Assembly (NCBI RefSeq): GCF_016599145.1
Contig: NZ_JAENKO010000001.1
Span: 1 to 64,000 of the forward strand
Reading direction: 5' to 3'
Source of the DNA: Tomitella cavernea
GTDB taxonomy: Bacteria > Actinomycetota > Actinomycetes > Mycobacteriales > Mycobacteriaceae
Length of the DNA stretch: 64,000 nucleotides
How positions within the stretch are numbered: the stretch's first letter is position 1; each line of letters starts with the position of its first letter. The position numbers and the translations under genes were made by a program. This document shows positions 9,739 to 18,657 of this stretch, in pieces. Under the pieces are notes generated by a model. That model searched no databases and was not told the DNA's origin. It worked only from the letters and a program-made list of their open reading frames with translations.

Positions 9739-11316
9739 ATGAGCGAAATGACAGTGCAGTTCGATGACAGACTCAGCGCATTCGACTACATGATGTTCCG
9801 GGCCGACATGGACGCCCACTCACGGACGTCGCTGATGTTCATCGAGACCCTCGACGAGGTTCCCGATTTCGCGATGCTGCGCGAGCAGATCGACCGCGCG
9901 TCGCGTGTGGTGCCGCGGCTGCGGCAACGCGTCGTGGCTCCGCTGCTACCGCTGGCGCCGGCGCGCTGGGTCTTCGACCCCGACTTCTCGCTCGGATACC
10001 ACCTGCGCCACATGGTGCTGCCCGGCCCCGGTTCACTGCGCGATCTTCTCGATCTGGCCGAGGTCCTGCATGCCACGCCGCTCGACCCGGGCCGTCCCCT
10101 CTGGGAGGCCACACTGGTAGAGGGACTCGACGAACCCGACGCCAAGGCCGCGCTGCTCTGGAAGCTCAGTCACACCGTGACCGACGGCGTCGGCGGCATG
10201 CTCCTGGACCAGATGATCCACCAGGACAGCCGCGAGCCGTCCCCAGAGCCGATGCCTCCGGTGCCCGTGCCGCAGGACGTCACCCCCCTCGAGCTGACAC
10301 AGTCCGCGGTCCGCGGGCTTCCGCAGCGCCTCGTGCTCGGGTCCCTCTCGCGCGCCGCCGGTATCGCCCGCCGCGCGGGCAGCGCCGTCACCGATCCGCG
10401 CGGCGCGGTGGGATTCGCCGCCCGCACCATCGACGATCTGCGCAAGCTCGCCGATTCTGCCGCCGCCGAGCCTTCCCCGCTGCTGCGCCGCCGCGGCCTG
10501 GACCACCGCTTCAGCACGCTCGACTTCCCGCTGGCCGACATCCGCGCTGCGGCCAAGTCGCACGGCTGCTCGGTCAACGACGCCTTCCTGGCCGGCATCG
10601 CGGGCGCTATGCGCATCTACCACGAGCACCTCGGCGTGCCCATCGACTCACTCAACCTCGCCATGCCGGTGAACGCCCGCGCGGGCGGCGATGCCACGGC
10701 GGGCAACCAGTGGTCGGCCATCACAATGGGGTTGCCGGTGTCCGAGTCGGACGTGGTCAAGCGCATGCTCGCGATCCGCAAGAGCGTCCTGCACGCCCGC
10801 TCCGGATCGTCCATCGACCCCACGGCGCTCCTCGCTCCCGTGCTGTCATGGCTGCCGCAGCAGCTGCTCGCCGGCGCGGGCACCGGGAGCCTCGGAATCG
10901 ACGTGCAGGCCAGCAACGTCCCCGGAAAGGTCACGGAACGCTACATCGCCGGGGCCCGCATCACCCGCAGCGTGCCCATCGGACCCCTGCCGGGCGTCGC
11001 GATGATGGCCACGATGGTCTCGTTCGCCGGCCGCTGTTTCGTCGGTGTCAACTACGACACCGCGTCGTTCAGCGACTCAGAGACGCTCGAGCAGGCACTG
11101 GCCGCCGGGTTCGATGAGGTGCTCGCAGCGGCGCGCACGGGGGAGGCGAAGGACTCGGCCGCCACTGCGGTGCCGCCCCGGAAGCCGAGCGCCGAACCGG
11201 CTGCCGCGGCGGCTTCGCCCGTACCGGGCGCAGCGTCGAAGCCGACCACCAGCAAGACCACGGCACGCAAGTCCGCCGCACGCAAGGCGCCGGCGGCGAA
11301 GGACGGGGACAAGTAG
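9739..11316 (+). CDS. tgs: Wax ester synthase / diacylglycerol acyltransferase (WS/DGAT)
   Basis: 525-residue acyltransferase that esterifies diacylglycerol or fatty alcohol with acyl-CoA, making storage triacylglycerol or wax ester. The catalytic HHxxxDG motif appears as SHTVTDG at about residues 144-150: the catalytic second histidine, Asp and Gly are kept while the first His is Ser. A second conserved region, SVNDAFLAGIAGAMR, is present. The last ~45 residues form an Ala/Pro then Lys/Ala-rich tail ending in AARKAPAAKDGDK, not part of the enzyme fold and possibly for binding anionic lipid or DNA. The stop codon abuts the ATG of the plsC gene, so translation is coupled. Confidence 0.92.
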   Translation: MSEMTVQFDDRLSAFDYMMFRADMDAHSRTSLMFIETLDEVPDFAMLREQIDRASRVVPRLRQRVVAPLLPLAPARWVFDPDFSLGYHLRHMVLPGPGSLRDLLDLAEVLHATPLDPGRPLWEATLVEGLDEPDAKAALLWKLSHTVTDGVGGMLLDQMIHQDSREPSPEPMPPVPVPQDVTPLELTQSAVRGLPQRLVLGSLSRAAGIARRAGSAVTDPRGAVGFAARTIDDLRKLADSAAAEPSPLLRRRGLDHRFSTLDFPLADIRAAAKSHGCSVNDAFLAGIAGAMRIYHEHLGVPIDSLNLAMPVNARAGGDATAGNQWSAITMGLPVSESDVVKRMLAIRKSVLHARSGSSIDPTALLAPVLSWLPQQLLAGAGTGSLGIDVQASNVPGKVTERYIAGARITRSVPIGPLPGVAMMATMVSFAGRCFVGVNYDTASFSDSETLEQALAAGFDEVLAAARTGEAKDSAATAVPPRKPSAEPAAAAASPVPGAASKPTTSKTTARKSAARKAPAAKDGDK

Positions 11317-12762
11317 ATGGCGGCCAAGAACCTCAGACTTCCCGGCACTGTGGAAGAGATCACGAGCGGGCCCGACGGGCCTGTGGTGGGCGCTTTCTTC
11401 GACCTCGACGGCACGCTCGTCGCCGGATACACCGCGCGGTACCTCACCGAGGAGCGGATGAAGGCCGGCGACTACGGCCCCGTCGATGTGCTGCGCACGC
11501 TCGGCGTGATGGTCGGCGGCGGGGGGCTCAACCCGGACACGTTCGCAGAGCTGCTCGACCTCGGCGCGCACACCTGGGCGGGCCGCGCCGTCGAAGATCT
11601 CGACGAGATGGCGCTGCGCCTGTACAAGAAGAAGGTCGCCGGCCGCATCTACCCCGAGATGCGCGAGATCGTGCGCGCGCATCAGGAGGCAGGCCACACC
11701 GTTGTGCTCACCTCCTCCGCCACCACCTTCCAGGTGCAACCGGTGGCCGACGCCCTCGGCATCGAGCACGTGGTCTGCAACCGGTTCGAAGACGAGGACG
11801 GGGTGCTCACCGGCCACGTCACGAAGCCCGTCATCTGGGGTGACACCAAGGCCTACGCCGCGCAGCAGTTCGCCGCGGACCACGGCGTCGACCTCGACCA
11901 GAGCTACTTCTACGCCGACGGCGACGAGGACGTCGCGCTGATGTACCTCGTCGGCAAGCCCCGCCCGACGAATCCGGGCGAGACGATGGCCAAGGTCGCC
12001 GGCAAGCGCGGCTGGCCGGTGACCCGGCTGTCCAGCCGCGGCGCGGGGTCGTCGATCCGTACGCTGATCGGCTTCAGCACCTTCGTGCCGATCGCCGGGC
12101 TGGGCGCCGCCAAGGGACTGCTGGCACGCAACCGCCGCAGCGCGATCAACTTCATCACCGAAAATTGGTCCTCGCTGATGCTCCGCATCAACGGCGTGGA
12201 GATGAACGTGCTCGGGCGCGAGAACCTCACCGCTTCACGCCCAGCAGTGTTCCTGTTCAACCACCGCAACGGCTTCGACCCGTTCATCGCCGTGACGCTC
12301 ATCGGAAGGGACTTCACCTCGGTGGCCAAGGCCGAGCTGAAAGACGACCCGATGATCGGCGCGTTCGGCCGCTTCGCCGACATCGCCTTCGTCGAACGCG
12401 ACAACACCAAGTCCGCGGTCGAGGCGCTCAAGCCCATCGAGGCGATGGCGGACAAGGGCCTGTCCGTGCTCATCGCGCCGGAAGGCACGCGGCTCGACAC
12501 CCGCGAGGTCGGACCGTTCAAGAAGGGCGCGTTCCGCATCGCCATGCACGCCGGCATCCCCGTGGTGCCGATCGTCATCCGCAACGCGGAGATGCTCGGC
12601 GCGCGCGACGCGGTGACGATCAATCCGGGCACGGTGGATGTGGCGGTGCTGCCCCCGGTCCCCACCGCCGACTGGAAGCTGGACGAGATCGACGACCGCA
12701 TCGCCGAGGTGCGGCAGATGTACCTCGACACCCTCGCGGATTGGCCGGGCGACGATGACTGA
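11317..12762 (+). CDS. plsC: HAD-hydrolase/1-acylglycerol-3-phosphate acyltransferase fusion (PlsC-like)
   Basis: 481-residue two-domain protein like Rv2483c. The N-terminal half is a HAD-IB phosphatase (motif I FFDLDGTLV, motif II TSSATTF, acidic motif DGDEDVAL). The C-terminal half is a PlsC acyltransferase with the HX4D block NHRNGFDP and the substrate motif APEGTR. It would acylate lysophosphatidic acid; the HAD domain could dephosphorylate phosphatidic acid to feed diacylglycerol to the WS/DGAT encoded just before it. It starts directly after the upstream stop and overlaps plsB by 8 nt, so all three proteins are likely made together. Confidence 0.92.
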   Translation: MAAKNLRLPGTVEEITSGPDGPVVGAFFDLDGTLVAGYTARYLTEERMKAGDYGPVDVLRTLGVMVGGGGLNPDTFAELLDLGAHTWAGRAVEDLDEMALRLYKKKVAGRIYPEMREIVRAHQEAGHTVVLTSSATTFQVQPVADALGIEHVVCNRFEDEDGVLTGHVTKPVIWGDTKAYAAQQFAADHGVDLDQSYFYADGDEDVALMYLVGKPRPTNPGETMAKVAGKRGWPVTRLSSRGAGSSIRTLIGFSTFVPIAGLGAAKGLLARNRRSAINFITENWSSLMLRINGVEMNVLGRENLTASRPAVFLFNHRNGFDPFIAVTLIGRDFTSVAKAELKDDPMIGAFGRFADIAFVERDNTKSAVEALKPIEAMADKGLSVLIAPEGTRLDTREVGPFKKGAFRIAMHAGIPVVPIVIRNAEMLGARDAVTINPGTVDVAVLPPVPTADWKLDEIDDRIAEVRQMYLDTLADWPGDDD

Positions 12763-15100
12763 CACGGCCCGATCCCTGGAAGACAGCGACACGCTGTTCC
12801 TGTGCGACGCCGAAGACCTCCGGGAAATGGCTGCGCTCGCAGAATGGGTACGGAGCCACCACCCCGGCGGCCGCACCCGCGCCCACTACGCCAAGGTCTC
12901 GTTCAGTGGTACCGAGGCACCCGACACGGCCGAGCTCGCCGCCGCCGTCGCCTCCTCCGACGAGGACACCACGGTCGTGCCGGTGCGCCGGGCGTGGGTC
13001 CCGGCCCGTAGCACCCAGGATTCGACCCCGCGCTTTCGCGACCTGGTATTAGGCGATCCGGCACGGCCACGCAACCAGATCGCGCGCCGGCTGCGCCGCG
13101 ACGACCCCGCCCGGCACCTCGTGGTGCTGGGGGCGGGCGCGACCATCGCCGATTTGCGTGCCCGTTACGAGGCGGAAGGCGTCGTCGACGGAGCCGTCGA
13201 CGACGTCCACCGCGAGTCGTTCGACGCTTTCATCGCCCGGCACGCCGATCTGACGCTCGACGTGGAGGAGCGAGGCCTGCGCGGGCGCCGGTACAAGGTG
13301 CCGCGGTTCGTCATCCCCGGCATCGAGGCGCGCGCCGGCTACCGCGCGGCCGTCGCCGATGCGGCCCGGACCCTCGGCCGCCCCGCAGAGGAGATACGCA
13401 CCGAGTCCCACGCATACCTGCAGGAGCTCGTGGCCACTCCCAGCACGTTCTTCATCGACTGGATGGGCACGCTCACACGCTGGATCACCTCTCTCGGCTA
13501 CCGCCGTGTGGTCACCGATCCCGCGAACGTCGAACGCGCCCGCGCGATGATGCGGGACAACCCGTCGGCGCTGCTGTGGACGCACAAGTCATACATCGAC
13601 GCCATCGCACTGATGTCCGTGATGTACGACAACGACTTCCCCGCTCCGCACTCGATAGGCGGCATCAACATGGCGTTCGCCGGAGTCGGGTACGCCGGCC
13701 GCCGCTCCGGCACCGTATTCATCCGTCGCAAGTTCAACGACAACCCTGTCTACAAGCTGGCCCTGCGACAGTACCTCGGCTTTCTCATGGCCAAGCGGTT
13801 CCCGTTGAGCTGGTCGTTCGAAGGCACCCGCTCACGCAGCGGGATCATCGGCCGCCCCCGCTTCGGGTTGCTCAAGTATGCGATCGACGCCGCGCACGCC
13901 ACCGGCACGGAGGACCTGCACCTGATCCCGGTTTCGATCAACTACGACCTCATCGGCGAGACCGCCGAGTACGCCCGGGAGGAGGCGGGCAAGCCGAAGG
14001 AGACGGAGAGCCTCGGCTGGTTCGTCGACTACCTCCGCCGCCTGCGGGCACCGATGGGGGACATCTACCTCGACTTCGCCGAGCCGGTGGTGCTCGACGG
14101 CGTGGCGCCGGAGCCCACCCCGGAACTGCTCCGCCAGGTGTCCACGGACGTCGCGCGGCGCGCGAACGCCTGCGTACCCGTGACGATGGCCTCGCTGCTG
14201 TGCCTGGTGCTGCTGGGCACCCAGCCGCGCGCGCTCACCCGCGTCGAGCTCGATCAGGCGACGCGCGAGATCGTGCGCTGGCTCAAAGCGCGCGGCGTCC
14301 GACTGGAGGACCCCCTCCGCGACGGCGACCTCGCCACGGGCGAAACGCTGTTCCAGAACGCCCTGGGCACCGGCGTGCTGCGCCATTCCACCGGCGCATC
14401 AGTGGAGCTGATCGGGCTGGGCCGGGGCCAGGACCTGGTGGCCGGCTACTACCGCAACACGATCGTGCACTACTTCATCGAGAAGGCGGTGGCGGAGGTG
14501 TGCGTGGCCACCGTCGCGTCCGCGCCCGCCGAGACCCGCGTGGAGGCCTTCGACAGGACCGCCGACGAGCTGCATGCGATGCTCCGTGCCACCTTCTTCC
14601 TGCCCTCGGCGGACGAGTTCCGCCGGGCCGTCGACAAGGCGCTCTCCGATCACGACGCCGACTGGCGCGTCACCCTCGCACGGCCGGGCGAGGAACCGGT
14701 GCACACGCTCCTGGGCGGTTTCCGGCCGCTGGTCGCCCACAGCACCCTGCTGCCGTTCATCGAGGCCCGGTGGATCGTCTCCACCGTCGTCGCCGGCCTG
14801 GCCCCCGACGAGGCCACCGACAAGCAGGAGATCATCGCCAAGTCGCTGCGCTACGGGCGCACGGCACTCGAGCGTCAGCTCATCGTCGGCGAATCGTCCG
14901 TGGGCAAGGCGATGCTCGAGGGCGGCTACACCTATCTCAGCGAGGCCGGACTGCTCGACCCCGGGGAGGACGCGGACGCGAAGGTCGCCAAGCGGCGTGC
15001 CGCACGCGCACACCTCGAATCGATCATCGACGCGATCGTCATGGTCCGCTCCCGGGCGCATGCGCAACTGTTCGACCTGGACTCGTCGCGCACAGCGTGA
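12755..15100 (+). CDS. plsB: Glycerol-3-phosphate 1-O-acyltransferase
   Basis: 781-residue membrane-associated enzyme catalysing the first acylation in glycerolipid synthesis. The HX4D motif appears in THKSYIDAIAL and the conserved FEGTRSRSG block follows; the length matches PlsB2 (Rv2482c). The ATG lies inside the end of plsC (an 8-nt overlap), which fits a PlsC-PlsB-WS/DGAT unit making triacylglycerol from glycerol-3-phosphate. A hairpin follows 4 nt after the stop. Confidence is high from motif spacing and gene order. Confidence 0.94.
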   Translation: MTDTARSLEDSDTLFLCDAEDLREMAALAEWVRSHHPGGRTRAHYAKVSFSGTEAPDTAELAAAVASSDEDTTVVPVRRAWVPARSTQDSTPRFRDLVLGDPARPRNQIARRLRRDDPARHLVVLGAGATIADLRARYEAEGVVDGAVDDVHRESFDAFIARHADLTLDVEERGLRGRRYKVPRFVIPGIEARAGYRAAVADAARTLGRPAEEIRTESHAYLQELVATPSTFFIDWMGTLTRWITSLGYRRVVTDPANVERARAMMRDNPSALLWTHKSYIDAIALMSVMYDNDFPAPHSIGGINMAFAGVGYAGRRSGTVFIRRKFNDNPVYKLALRQYLGFLMAKRFPLSWSFEGTRSRSGIIGRPRFGLLKYAIDAAHATGTEDLHLIPVSINYDLIGETAEYAREEAGKPKETESLGWFVDYLRRLRAPMGDIYLDFAEPVVLDGVAPEPTPELLRQVSTDVARRANACVPVTMASLLCLVLLGTQPRALTRVELDQATREIVRWLKARGVRLEDPLRDGDLATGETLFQNALGTGVLRHSTGASVELIGLGRGQDLVAGYYRNTIVHYFIEKAVAEVCVATVASAPAETRVEAFDRTADELHAMLRATFFLPSADEFRRAVDKALSDHDADWRVTLARPGEEPVHTLLGGFRPLVAHSTLLPFIEARWIVSTVVAGLAPDEATDKQEIIAKSLRYGRTALERQLIVGESSVGKAMLEGGYTYLSEAGLLDPGEDADAKVAKRRAARAHLESIIDAIVMVRSRAHAQLFDLDSSRTA

Positions 15101-15103
15101 AAC

Positions 15104-15137
15104 CGCCCGGCTCACACTGGCCGGTCTGAGCCGGGCG
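15104..15137. terminator. Hairpin terminator after plsB
   Basis: Perfect 11-bp arms CGCCCGGCTCA and TGAGCCGGGCG with a 12-nt loop lie between the convergent plsB and acyltransferase genes, placed to stop transcription in both directions. No T-tract. Confidence 0.6.
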
Positions 15138-15145
15138 CTGGTGGC

Positions 15146-16522
15146 CTACCTGGCCGCCGCCCCCGCGCGCACCACGGATCCGCGTGCCGGGGCGGCTCCG
15201 GCCCCTGCACCGTCGCGCTCCGGGACCCTCGCGACCGGAGCGACGGAAGCCGGGTCCGTCGCAGCCGCGACCCGCGATTCCGGGACGTCGTCGGCCGGCC
15301 CCACCGTCGGTGCGGCGGCGTGGTCGGCGGCGGTCTCGGTGGACTTCCGCCGCGGCCGGATCCTGTCATGCGCGACGAGGATGCGGGCCAGCGGCGTGTA
15401 CAGGATGAGTTCCACCAGGCACAGGCTGGCCACCAGGGTGACCAGCACCAGCAGGATGCTGCGCTGCAGCGTCGTGCCCGGGTAGGTGGCGTAAAGCCAG
15501 TCGACGAAGCCGGACTGGTGGATGAGATCGATCACGAGCGGATGCACGGCGAAGATCCCGAAGGCGCGCACCGCCCCGTAATCGACGAACCGGGCGCCCC
15601 ATCCCGTTCCGTCGCCGCGCCGGTCGTCCCACGCCTGCGCGACGATGAAGAACAGTGCCACGGCCGCCAGGTACCACGGAAGGTTCTGCACGCTCCATGC
15701 CGCGTAGGCGAGACCGGGGATGTGCCCGCCGCCCGTGGTCGCGAAGAACATGACGACCGTGAAGACCGCGCCGGCGATCGACAGGGGCACCAGCCACCGC
15801 CGATTGCGGCGCGCCCACGGGGCGAAACGCTCGTAGTGCACGGCCGCCAGAGCGCCTCCCACCAGGAACAGCGCGTAGGTGGGCAGCGCCTTCCACATGT
15901 GCCCGTACCAGTCGAGGTCCGGATGGTAGAAGCTGAACAGCGCGAACACGCCGACCTGCACCGCCGCCGCGCCCGCCATCACCTTGCCGTGGTGCCCCTC
16001 GGTACGGCGCAGCAACATCCGCACCAGGGGAAAAAGAAGGTAGACCTGCATCGAGATGAGCAGGAAGTACATCTGGTACTTCGCGTTGCCCTGCAGAATC
16101 GCGGCCCCTATGTCGCCGAACACCGCGCCGGTGTCGGGCCACGGCTCACGGACGAACACGTAGCCGGTGATGACGTAGATGACCGACCAGGCCAGGTACG
16201 GCGCCGCGACGAATCCGTAGCGCCGCCGCCAGAATGCCGATGCGGTGATGGGACTGCGGTAGTAGGCCAGGAAAAGTACGAATCCGGTGACGAACACGAA
16301 CCCGTACCGTGCGCAGTGCACCATCATCGTGAAGAACTGCATGCCGCGCACGTGGTCCGCGTCCCAGTTGATCGAGCCGGTCGCGTGCACCATCAGGACC
16401 AGCGTGAACAGCGACACTCTGATCAGATCCACACTGTGAATGCGCGCGCGGCGGCCCACGAGGTGCTCAGTTCCGCCGCAGCCGGCGGAGCGCGTAGACG
16501 TGGGGCGCACCTTCCTCCTCAT
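15146..16522 (-). CDS. Integral-membrane acyltransferase family 3
   Basis: 458 residues with about ten membrane segments, typical of the acyltransferase_3 (OafA/NodX-like) family that transfers acyl groups onto sugars, peptidoglycan or lipids. The family opening pattern SVDLIRVSLFTLVLMVHA, with the conserved Arg and catalytic-type His, is present near residues 30-47. The tail after the last helix is hydrophilic and rich in Ala, Arg and Asp. The start is uncertain: ATG 16522 is weakly supported, with GTG codons 4 and about 22 codons later. The acceptor molecule is unknown. Confidence 0.8.
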   Translation of the reverse strand: MRRKVRPTSTRSAGCGGTEHLVGRRARIHSVDLIRVSLFTLVLMVHATGSINWDADHVRGMQFFTMMVHCARYGFVFVTGFVLFLAYYRSPITASAFWRRRYGFVAAPYLAWSVIYVITGYVFVREPWPDTGAVFGDIGAAILQGNAKYQMYFLLISMQVYLLFPLVRMLLRRTEGHHGKVMAGAAAVQVGVFALFSFYHPDLDWYGHMWKALPTYALFLVGGALAAVHYERFAPWARRNRRWLVPLSIAGAVFTVVMFFATTGGGHIPGLAYAAWSVQNLPWYLAAVALFFIVAQAWDDRRGDGTGWGARFVDYGAVRAFGIFAVHPLVIDLIHQSGFVDWLYATYPGTTLQRSILLVLVTLVASLCLVELILYTPLARILVAHDRIRPRRKSTETAADHAAAPTVGPADDVPESRVAAATDPASVAPVARVPERDGAGAGAAPARGSVVRAGAAAR

Positions 16523-16775
16523 CCGGTTGTCGACCGCCCAACGCTACCCAATGGTCAGTTTCGCGGGCATTCGGGCGGACCGGATATGACCTCGGTCATG
16601 TTCGGACCCCGCGCGGGCCAGGCGGACACCGGTGCCGGCCGCCCGGATCCGGCCGCTTTCAGGCGGGTCGGCGCGCGGCCGCCCGGAGGCACTGCGAGGA
16701 TGGATTGCCGGAACCGCCTCTCGGGGCCGATCCGTGACCACGACCATCCTGACTGCACAGGCGGACCACCCACGC
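16523..16775. other. Divergent intergenic region with small palindrome
   Basis: About 250 nt between two divergent membrane-protein genes. It contains ATGACC-TC-GGTCAT at 16586-16599, a 6-bp dyad that could be an operator. Nothing else stands out. If the GTG at 16734 is used, the right-hand gene would extend 14 codons into it. Confidence 0.3.
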
Positions 16776-17432
16776 ATGAAGTCGCTCGTATCGATCATTC
16801 CGCTGGCCGCGGTGGACTCGGTCAACGTGCTTGCGCTGCTCGCCGTGTCGTACGTGTGGATCTCCAGCGCCTCCCGGTGGGCCTATATCCGCACTGCTGT
16901 CGCCTTCATGGTGGGCGGGGTCTGCGGGCTGGCGCTCACGCTGGCGTTCTCGTTCACGGTGATCCTCGACATCATCCACCGGGCCATCGACGCGCTGTCC
17001 GGCACGGTGGTGGCCGTCCTCGGCCTGCTCATCGCCCTGGCCGTGATCGCGGTCGCCGCACGCGGCTTCGCCAAGCCGCCGCTGGCCCTTCCGGTGCACA
17101 GGAAGGTGCATCCGGCGCTGGCGTTCGTCCTGGGCGTAATCACCTGGGGGGCGCAGTCGCTCACCTCCGCGCCCTTCTACGGGGCGATCGCCGTGATGGC
17201 GAAACACGACACGGCCACCCGGCTGGGGCTCTCCGCCGTCTTCGTCCTCATCGCGCTGCTGCCGGTGGCCGCGCTGCTCGCGGCCCTCGCCCTGTGCTCG
17301 CAGGATGCCGGCCATCGGCTCATCGTGCGGGTGGAGAACATCCTGCCGACGGCGTCGCGCGTGGTGTCCGCGCTCCTCATCGTCGCCGGGGCCGTCGGGG
17401 CCGCCTTCGCGATCATGAAGATAATCGGCTGA
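16776..17432 (+). CDS. GAP/Sap-like multi-spanning membrane protein
   Basis: About 218 residues with six predicted membrane helices and short loops. The opening IIPLAAVDSVNVLALL and the overall pattern resemble the GAP (sulfolipid-1-addressing protein, Sap-like) family, which is related in layout to LysE-type exporters. Mycobacterial members help move surface lipids, but this one lies beside no lipid synthase. ATG 16776 and GTG 16734 are both possible; neither has a strong ribosome site. Membrane topology is clear; the transport role is only a family-level guess. Confidence 0.65.
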   Translation: MKSLVSIIPLAAVDSVNVLALLAVSYVWISSASRWAYIRTAVAFMVGGVCGLALTLAFSFTVILDIIHRAIDALSGTVVAVLGLLIALAVIAVAARGFAKPPLALPVHRKVHPALAFVLGVITWGAQSLTSAPFYGAIAVMAKHDTATRLGLSAVFVLIALLPVAALLAALALCSQDAGHRLIVRVENILPTASRVVSALLIVAGAVGAAFAIMKIIG

Positions 17433-17468
17433 GCACGGGCGCATCCTCGGCCGCTGCCGACGCCGACT

Positions 17469-18503
17469 TCACCGCAACTCGGGCAATTCCAGCAGGTCCC
17501 GATGGTAGCGCCGGGCGACGTCGGGGTGCGCCCGCAGCCGCGACTTGAGCGCGTTGAGCCCGTAGACCGCGTGCAGTCGGCCCCCATGGGAGTCCTGACC
17601 CACGCCGCGCGCATCGGCCGCCAGCGCCGGCTCCAGGGCGACCGGCGGCAGCGCCTGGTCGAATCCGGGGTTGAGGAAGAACGGCAGCGAGATCCGGTCG
17701 TTGCCCTCCGACGGCGGCAGCACCTTGTGGTTGGTGGCTTTCAGGTAGCCGTCGGTGGCCACCTCCAGCAGCTCGCCGATGTTGACGATGAAGCTCCCCC
17801 GCCGGGGCGGCGCGTCGATCCAGCGTCCATCCGCCTCCACCTGCAGGCCGGATGTGCCCGGCTCGGGATACAGCAACGTCAGCGCGCCCACGTCCTTGTG
17901 TCCACCCACCCCCTGCCCGCTCGCGGCCCCGTCTCGCCCGGGGTACCGGACGATCTTGAGCAGCGGATCGGGGTCCGCGAACGCGGCGTCGAAATGCCCG
18001 GCCGGCGCACCCAGCGACACGGCCCACGCTCGCAGCAGGCGCATGCCCACGGCCCCTGCCCCCGCCATCCAGTCGAGCGCCGCGCGCCGCAGCCGGGGTA
18101 CCTCCGCGGGCCACAGGTTGGGCCCGTCGAGCACCCGCCAGGGCCGCTGCGGGTCCGGCGGGGTCGCCGCCCGCTCGGCGCCGATGTCCAGCTGCTCCCG
18201 CCAGTCCACGCGCCCCTGCGTGCGTTCACCGCCGAGCGTCGTGTATCCGCGGAAGTGCGGCGAGCGCACGTTCTCGATCACACGCTTGCGGCTCTCCGGC
18301 AGCGCGAAGAACTCCCGTGCCGCGGCGATCAGCTCGTCGGCCGCGTCCGCGGTCGCTTCGTCGCCGTGGCCGACGAGGTAGAAGAACCCGATCCCGTGCG
18401 TCGCGGTGCGCAGGGCACGCAGCTCCGCCGGGTCGCCCGCGTCGAGCGCGGCCAGGTCGATGGTGGGCAGGTCGGTGATGGGCGGTGTCGCATCGGCAGC
18501 CAT
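17469..18503 (-). CDS. 2-oxoglutarate/Fe(II)-dependent oxygenase (isopenicillin N synthase-like)
   Basis: 344-residue non-haem iron oxygenase. An N-terminal DIOX_N-like segment (IGFFYLVGHGD) is followed by the double-stranded beta-helix with iron ligands H-x-D in GGHKDVGAL and a distal His in TNHKVL; the RxS pair for 2-oxoglutarate is in RISLPFFLNP. The ATG at 18503 follows AAAGGA at normal spacing. Such enzymes hydroxylate or desaturate small molecules. A true isopenicillin N synthase is unlikely because no penicillin genes lie nearby; the substrate is unknown. Confidence 0.88.
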   Translation of the reverse strand: MAADATPPITDLPTIDLAALDAGDPAELRALRTATHGIGFFYLVGHGDEATADAADELIAAAREFFALPESRKRVIENVRSPHFRGYTTLGGERTQGRVDWREQLDIGAERAATPPDPQRPWRVLDGPNLWPAEVPRLRRAALDWMAGAGAVGMRLLRAWAVSLGAPAGHFDAAFADPDPLLKIVRYPGRDGAASGQGVGGHKDVGALTLLYPEPGTSGLQVEADGRWIDAPPRRGSFIVNIGELLEVATDGYLKATNHKVLPPSEGNDRISLPFFLNPGFDQALPPVALEPALAADARGVGQDSHGGRLHAVYGLNALKSRLRAHPDVARRYHRDLLELPELR

Positions 18504-18581
18504 GACGGTCCTTTCTCGCGCACCGACCACTGTACGGCCGGCACCCGGGCTTCTGACGCGCGCGGGACGGTGCGGCGCAAC

Positions 18582-18625
18582 GCGGCGGGGCCCGGCGCAT
18601 CCGAAGACGCGCCGGGCCCCGCCGC
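18582..18625 (-). terminator. Strong hairpin after fadAB
   Basis: Perfect 17-bp arms (GCGGCGGGGCCCGGCGC and its complement) with a 10-nt loop, 33 nt past the fadB stop. This is the likely end of the fadAB transcript, separating it from the oxygenase gene on the same strand. Confidence 0.65.
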
Positions 18626-18657
18626 AGTGAAGGAGCCGAAGAAATCGGCCCCGCGGA

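Noticed and set aside
17469-18503. Isopenicillin N synthase (antibiotic pathway)
   Set aside because: Only the general oxygenase fold is shown; no beta-lactam genes nearby.
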